Of a DNA stretch of 23,945 nucleotides, positions 22,228 through 23,945 are shown in pieces. Each line of letters starts with the position of its first letter. Position 1 is the stretch's first letter. A program made the translations under genes and the position numbers. The notes below the pieces were generated by a model. It saw nothing but the letters and a program-made list of their open reading frames with translations, did no database searches and was not told where the DNA came from. Origin of the DNA: Chloroflexota bacterium (GTDB lineage: Bacteria > Chloroflexota > Dehalococcoidia > Lucifugimonadales > JADFKI01); assembly GCA_022565015.1 (NCBI GenBank), contig JADFKI010000020.1:1-23945 (forward strand), written 5' to 3'.

Positions 22228-22251
22228 AGGCCCGACGTCCTCAGGGGGCCT
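22228..22251 (+). other. Hairpin upstream of the small unknown gene
   Basis: AGGCCC (22228-22233) pairs with GGGCCT (22246-22251), followed by ACTCTTT. It lies in the 288-base gap after the metallohydrolase and about 40 bases before the next start. It could be the metallohydrolase terminator or an attenuator of the next gene. The rest of the gap shows nothing else that can be named. Confidence 0.35.
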
Positions 22252-22291
22252 ACTCTTTCGCATGTTGGGGGACACGGCAGGAGGGAAAAGA

Positions 22292-22600
22292 ATGGAGCAA
22301 TTCCACGTACCGGCAAAGCTAATTGCCAACGATATTGACAGGTTCGCGGCATCATACGAAAGCCCCGGTGGAAGACCCTGGAACAGTCGCGTGCTGGAAG
22401 GGGCCAGGAAAGAGAGCTACGTCATAAGGGCATGGGACAGCGTTGCACACGGCAATCACCTGTGCTGGTTGAGATTCAGCGTCCGGGAGTCGGACGACAC
22501 GGCAGTAATGGACGTAACCATCTGCTCTGAAGACCACGGCTCGAAAAATGTTAAAGAGCATATAGTGAATTCCCTCTGGGCGACCTACGGAAGCAATTAG
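22292..22600 (+). CDS. Small protein of unknown function (102 residues)
   Basis: The start is set at ATG 22292 by an excellent ribosome site, GGAGGGA, 7 bases upstream; longer in-frame starts at 22187 and 22262 have none. The protein (MEQFHVPAKLIANDIDRFAA...) appears as a mix of helix and beta strands: two helical stretches (AKLIANDIDRFAASY, KEHIVNSLWATYG) flank strands (ESYVIRAWDS, HLCWLRFSVRES, AVMDVTICSED). This is a plausible small alpha/beta fold. It has no signal peptide or known motif. It is monocistronic, followed by two hairpins. Not recognised. Confidence 0.7.
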   Translation: MEQFHVPAKLIANDIDRFAASYESPGGRPWNSRVLEGARKESYVIRAWDSVAHGNHLCWLRFSVRESDDTAVMDVTICSEDHGSKNVKEHIVNSLWATYGSN

Positions 22601-22657
22601 CCCGGCCCGGTTCGGAAATTCTCAACCCAGTCGTTCAAAATCCACGGCACCGATACT

Positions 22658-22702
22658 AAGGCCCGATGACTCGTATGGTTGATCACCTGCATCATCGGGC
22701 TT
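22658..22702 (+). other. Hairpin 1 downstream of small unknown gene
   Basis: AAG, a bulged G and CCCGATGA (22662-22669) pair with TCATCGGG (22692-22699) and CTT. The loop is 22 bases. No T-run beyond CTT. Confidence 0.5.
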
Positions 22703-22736
22703 GAGTTGCGGGGTCCCAAAAATCCATCGCACCGAC

Positions 22737-22779
22737 AGGCCATGATTCGGCGGCAAGGTCGCCCGATTCATGGCCTTTT
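22737..22779 (+). terminator. Intrinsic terminator (hairpin 2) downstream of small unknown gene
   Basis: AGGCCATGA (22737-22745) pairs with TCATGGCCT (22768-22776), with an inner TCGG/CCGA stem, and is followed by TTT. This is a good Rho-independent terminator for the plus strand. Confidence 0.75.
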
Positions 22780-22916
22780 CGCTTTCATAGGCTCCGGGCC
22801 GCACCCTCCGACGCACACCATTGGAAGTACCACAGCCGGCAAGCAGGTCTGTGAGACGTTGCCGGTCTAGATTGGGCGGCGGTGAGACCATCTTTCGACG
22901 AGGCCGACGTCGGCCC

Positions 22917-22945
22917 TTGACACGACATACCTATCTGTCTAATAT
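22917..22945 (+). promoter_or_regulatory. Near-consensus sigma-70 promoter for padR-arsM
   Basis: TTGACA (22917-22922), 17-base spacer, TAATAT (22940-22945). This is the best housekeeping promoter in the window and supports a bacterial host. Transcription should start near 22952, giving a leader of about 24 bases. Confidence 0.85.
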
Positions 22946-22978
22946 ATATCCAACCAATACATATGAAGGATAGGTATG
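22926..22978. promoter_or_regulatory. 10-bp inverted repeat flanking the promoter core and PadR start codon
   Basis: CATACCTATC (22926-22935) in the promoter spacer is an exact reverse complement of GATAGGTATG (22969-22978), which covers the ribosome site and start codon. The left arm is upstream of transcription start, so this must act on DNA, as paired half-sites for a repressor, probably the PadR protein itself. Confidence 0.6.
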
Positions 22979-23374
22979 GTACTCACCGAGCGCCCCGAGA
23001 TGGTCACGGAGGAGTATTGGGAGAGCCTGATCAAGAAGAGCGTCTCCCGCTACTTCCTGCTGGATATGCTGTCCAAGAGGCCCATGCACGGCTACGACAT
23101 AGCCAACAATATAGAGTCCTGCTGCGAGGGCTGGAGCCGGCCAACGGACGGCATGATCTACCCCACGATCAAAGAGCTGGTCAGAGCGGGCTACATCGAG
23201 TGCGTTCCGGAGACCATTGATGGGCGGGAGCGAAAGGTCTGCCACCTCACCTCCAAGGGTAAGGAAGCACACCGGACGGCGGCCCAGGTATGGGCAAACG
23301 TGCTTCCCTACCTTCAACAGTCCGTGGCCGACGCAGGCGCGAGCCCGCCGGAATCCGGCGCGTGTTGCACCTAG
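22976..23374 (+). CDS. PadR-family regulator, cysteine-rich, probable arsenic sensor
   Basis: A 132-residue PadR regulator: winged helix YFLLDMLSKRPMHGYDIANN, GMIYPTIKELVRAGYI, ERKVCHLTSKGKEAH, then a C-terminal dimerisation helix. Six cysteines are notable: a C49-C50 pair in the helix-turn-helix region, C76, C89 and a terminal C130-C131 pair. Since the next gene is arsM, thiol binding of As(III) is a natural guess, but PadR proteins are not classical arsenic sensors and this remains inference. The ribosome site AAGGATAGG overlaps the operator arm. The start at ATG 22976 is supported by it. Confidence 0.92.
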   Translation: MVLTERPEMVTEEYWESLIKKSVSRYFLLDMLSKRPMHGYDIANNIESCCEGWSRPTDGMIYPTIKELVRAGYIECVPETIDGRERKVCHLTSKGKEAHRTAAQVWANVLPYLQQSVADAGASPPESGACCT

Positions 23375-23457
23375 CTCGGAGCGGTGTTCAAACTAGAGAA
23401 GCTTTATAGGCATCGAAATCGATTCAGGTCCAAATCAACTCTGGCGGAGGGAAACAG

Positions 23458-23945
23458 ATGGCTGAACGAACTAACGATTCCATAAGGGAGATCGTACGGG
23501 AGCGCTACGCCGACGTCGCTCGGAACGCAAGCGCTTGCTGCGGCGACGACGGTGAGTGCGGGGCCGCCACGGACCTCTACAGCCTTCAGGAGATCGAGGG
23601 TCTCCCGGACGAGGCGGTCATGGCGTCCGCCGGCTGCGGAAACCCGACGGCCATCGGCGAGCTCCTACCCGGCGAAACGGTTATAGACTTCGGGAGCGGC
23701 GGAGGAATCGACTGCTTCCTCGCGTCTCGTGCGGTCGGCCCCGAGGGCAGGGTCATAGGCGTCGACATGACGCAGGACATGATTGACCTGGCGCGCTCCA
23801 ACGCCGAAAAGCTGGGCGTCTCCAACGCGGAGTTCCACCTCACCGAGATGGAGAGCACGCCCCTACCCGACGAGACCGCGGATGTCATCATCTCGAACTG
23901 CGTGATAAATCTCTCTCCGGACAAAAATGCGGTCTTCAAGGAGGC
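23458..23945 (+). CDS. arsM: Arsenite S-adenosylmethionine methyltransferase ArsM, partial
   Basis: The first 162 complete codons of a gene cut by the window end. GGAGGGA lies 5 bases before the ATG. The SAM-binding fold shows VIDFGSGGGIDCFLA (motif I) and VIGVDMTQDMIDLAR (motif II). Family-specific stretches are ASAGCGNPTAIGELLPGE and DVIISNCVINLSPDKNAVF. Cysteines C60 and C148 match the conserved arsenic-binding positions; a further cluster C27, C28, C34 lies near the N-terminus. The enzyme methylates As(III) with SAM and a thiol reductant, producing methylated arsenicals. It follows the PadR gene by 83 bases, so the pair is probably one unit under the promoter at 22917. Confidence 0.95.
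   Translation, partial: MAERTNDSIREIVRERYADVARNASACCGDDGECGAATDLYSLQEIEGLPDEAVMASAGCGNPTAIGELLPGETVIDFGSGGGIDCFLASRAVGPEGRVIGVDMTQDMIDLARSNAEKLGVSNAEFHLTEMESTPLPDETADVIISNCVINLSPDKNAVFKE

Larger units (their letters stand above)
22601..22916. other. Intergenic region with duplicated hairpin units
   Basis: Two related segments about 82 bases apart (AAAATCCACGGCACCGATA at 22637-22655 and AAAATCCATCGCACCGACA at 22719-22737, 16 of 19 identical) each lead into a hairpin (22658-22702 and 22737-22779). A third stem, CCGGCA...TGCCGG with inner GTCT/AGAC, lies at 22836-22865. A minus-strand frame across 22622-22891 has no family resemblance or good ribosome site and is not called. Confidence 0.5.

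Noticed and set aside
22187..22291. Upstream start for the small unknown protein
   Set aside because: The strong ribosome site belongs to ATG 22292; the extension contains a hairpin and low-complexity sequence.
22622..22891. Minus-strand frame MVSPPPNLDRQ...
   Set aside because: Overlaps hairpins and the terminator, no family features, no clear ribosome site.
1..23945. CRISPR arrays, insertion sequences, rRNA or tRNA genes
   Set aside because: No regularly spaced repeats, transposase motifs or RNA gene signatures were seen on either strand.

Overview
The window reads as bacterial DNA of moderately high GC, probably a Chloroflexota lineage (SAR202 / Dehalococcoidia-like). That placement is an inference from gene content and is not proven here. 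The bacterial signs are a SigB/SigF-type sigma factor, LysR, MarR, PadR and NarL regulators, sigma-70-like promoters (for example TTGACA-N17-TAATAT before the PadR gene) and Shine-Dalgarno sites with ATG, GTG and TTG starts. Into this background is set a complete-looking archaeal-type motility locus. Archaellum genes have been reported in some Chloroflexota, so the class of system is not unknown, but several details here are unusual.

Layout. 1-1520 (minus): the start of a coiled-coil protein that runs off the window, and a NarL/FixJ response regulator divergent from the archaellum genes. 2171-9792 (plus): archaellin (ArlB) with an inserted beta-rich domain, a fused ArlC/D/E-type cytosolic protein, ArlG, ArlF, ArlH, ArlI and ArlJ. 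9844-12334 (plus): a very acidic small protein, a soluble hybrid histidine kinase and a stand-alone receiver that has lost its phosphorylation residues. These look like accessory or control genes of the archaellum. No prepilin peptidase and no Che genes are in the window.

12517-15296: a CaCA-type exchanger-like membrane protein (minus) and a LysR regulator (plus), separated by a hairpin-rich gap, with a strong terminator after the LysR gene. 15463-17262 (minus): MarR regulator and PAS sensor, separated by a decayed tandem duplication of about 320 bp that left a truncated PAS pseudogene and a MarR tail. Palindromes (TGCATATGCA) mark a probable MarR regulon. 17523-19227 (plus): the two halves of D-glutamate cyclase as separate genes. 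19239-20093 (minus): SigB-like sigma factor. 20567-22003 (plus): CehA/McbA-type metallohydrolase. 22292-22600: small unknown protein, followed by two hairpins. 22976-end (plus): cysteine-rich PadR regulator and arsenite methyltransferase ArsM (cut by the window end), a probable arsenic response unit.

How the parts may work together: ArlB is the filament, ArlF/G the periplasmic anchor, ArlJ the membrane platform, ArlI the ATPase motor, ArlH its regulatory partner and the ArlCDE protein the cytosolic ring or adaptor. The flanking NarL regulator, hybrid kinase and pseudo-receiver are the best local candidates for control of expression or switching, in place of a chemotaxis CheY/CheF input.
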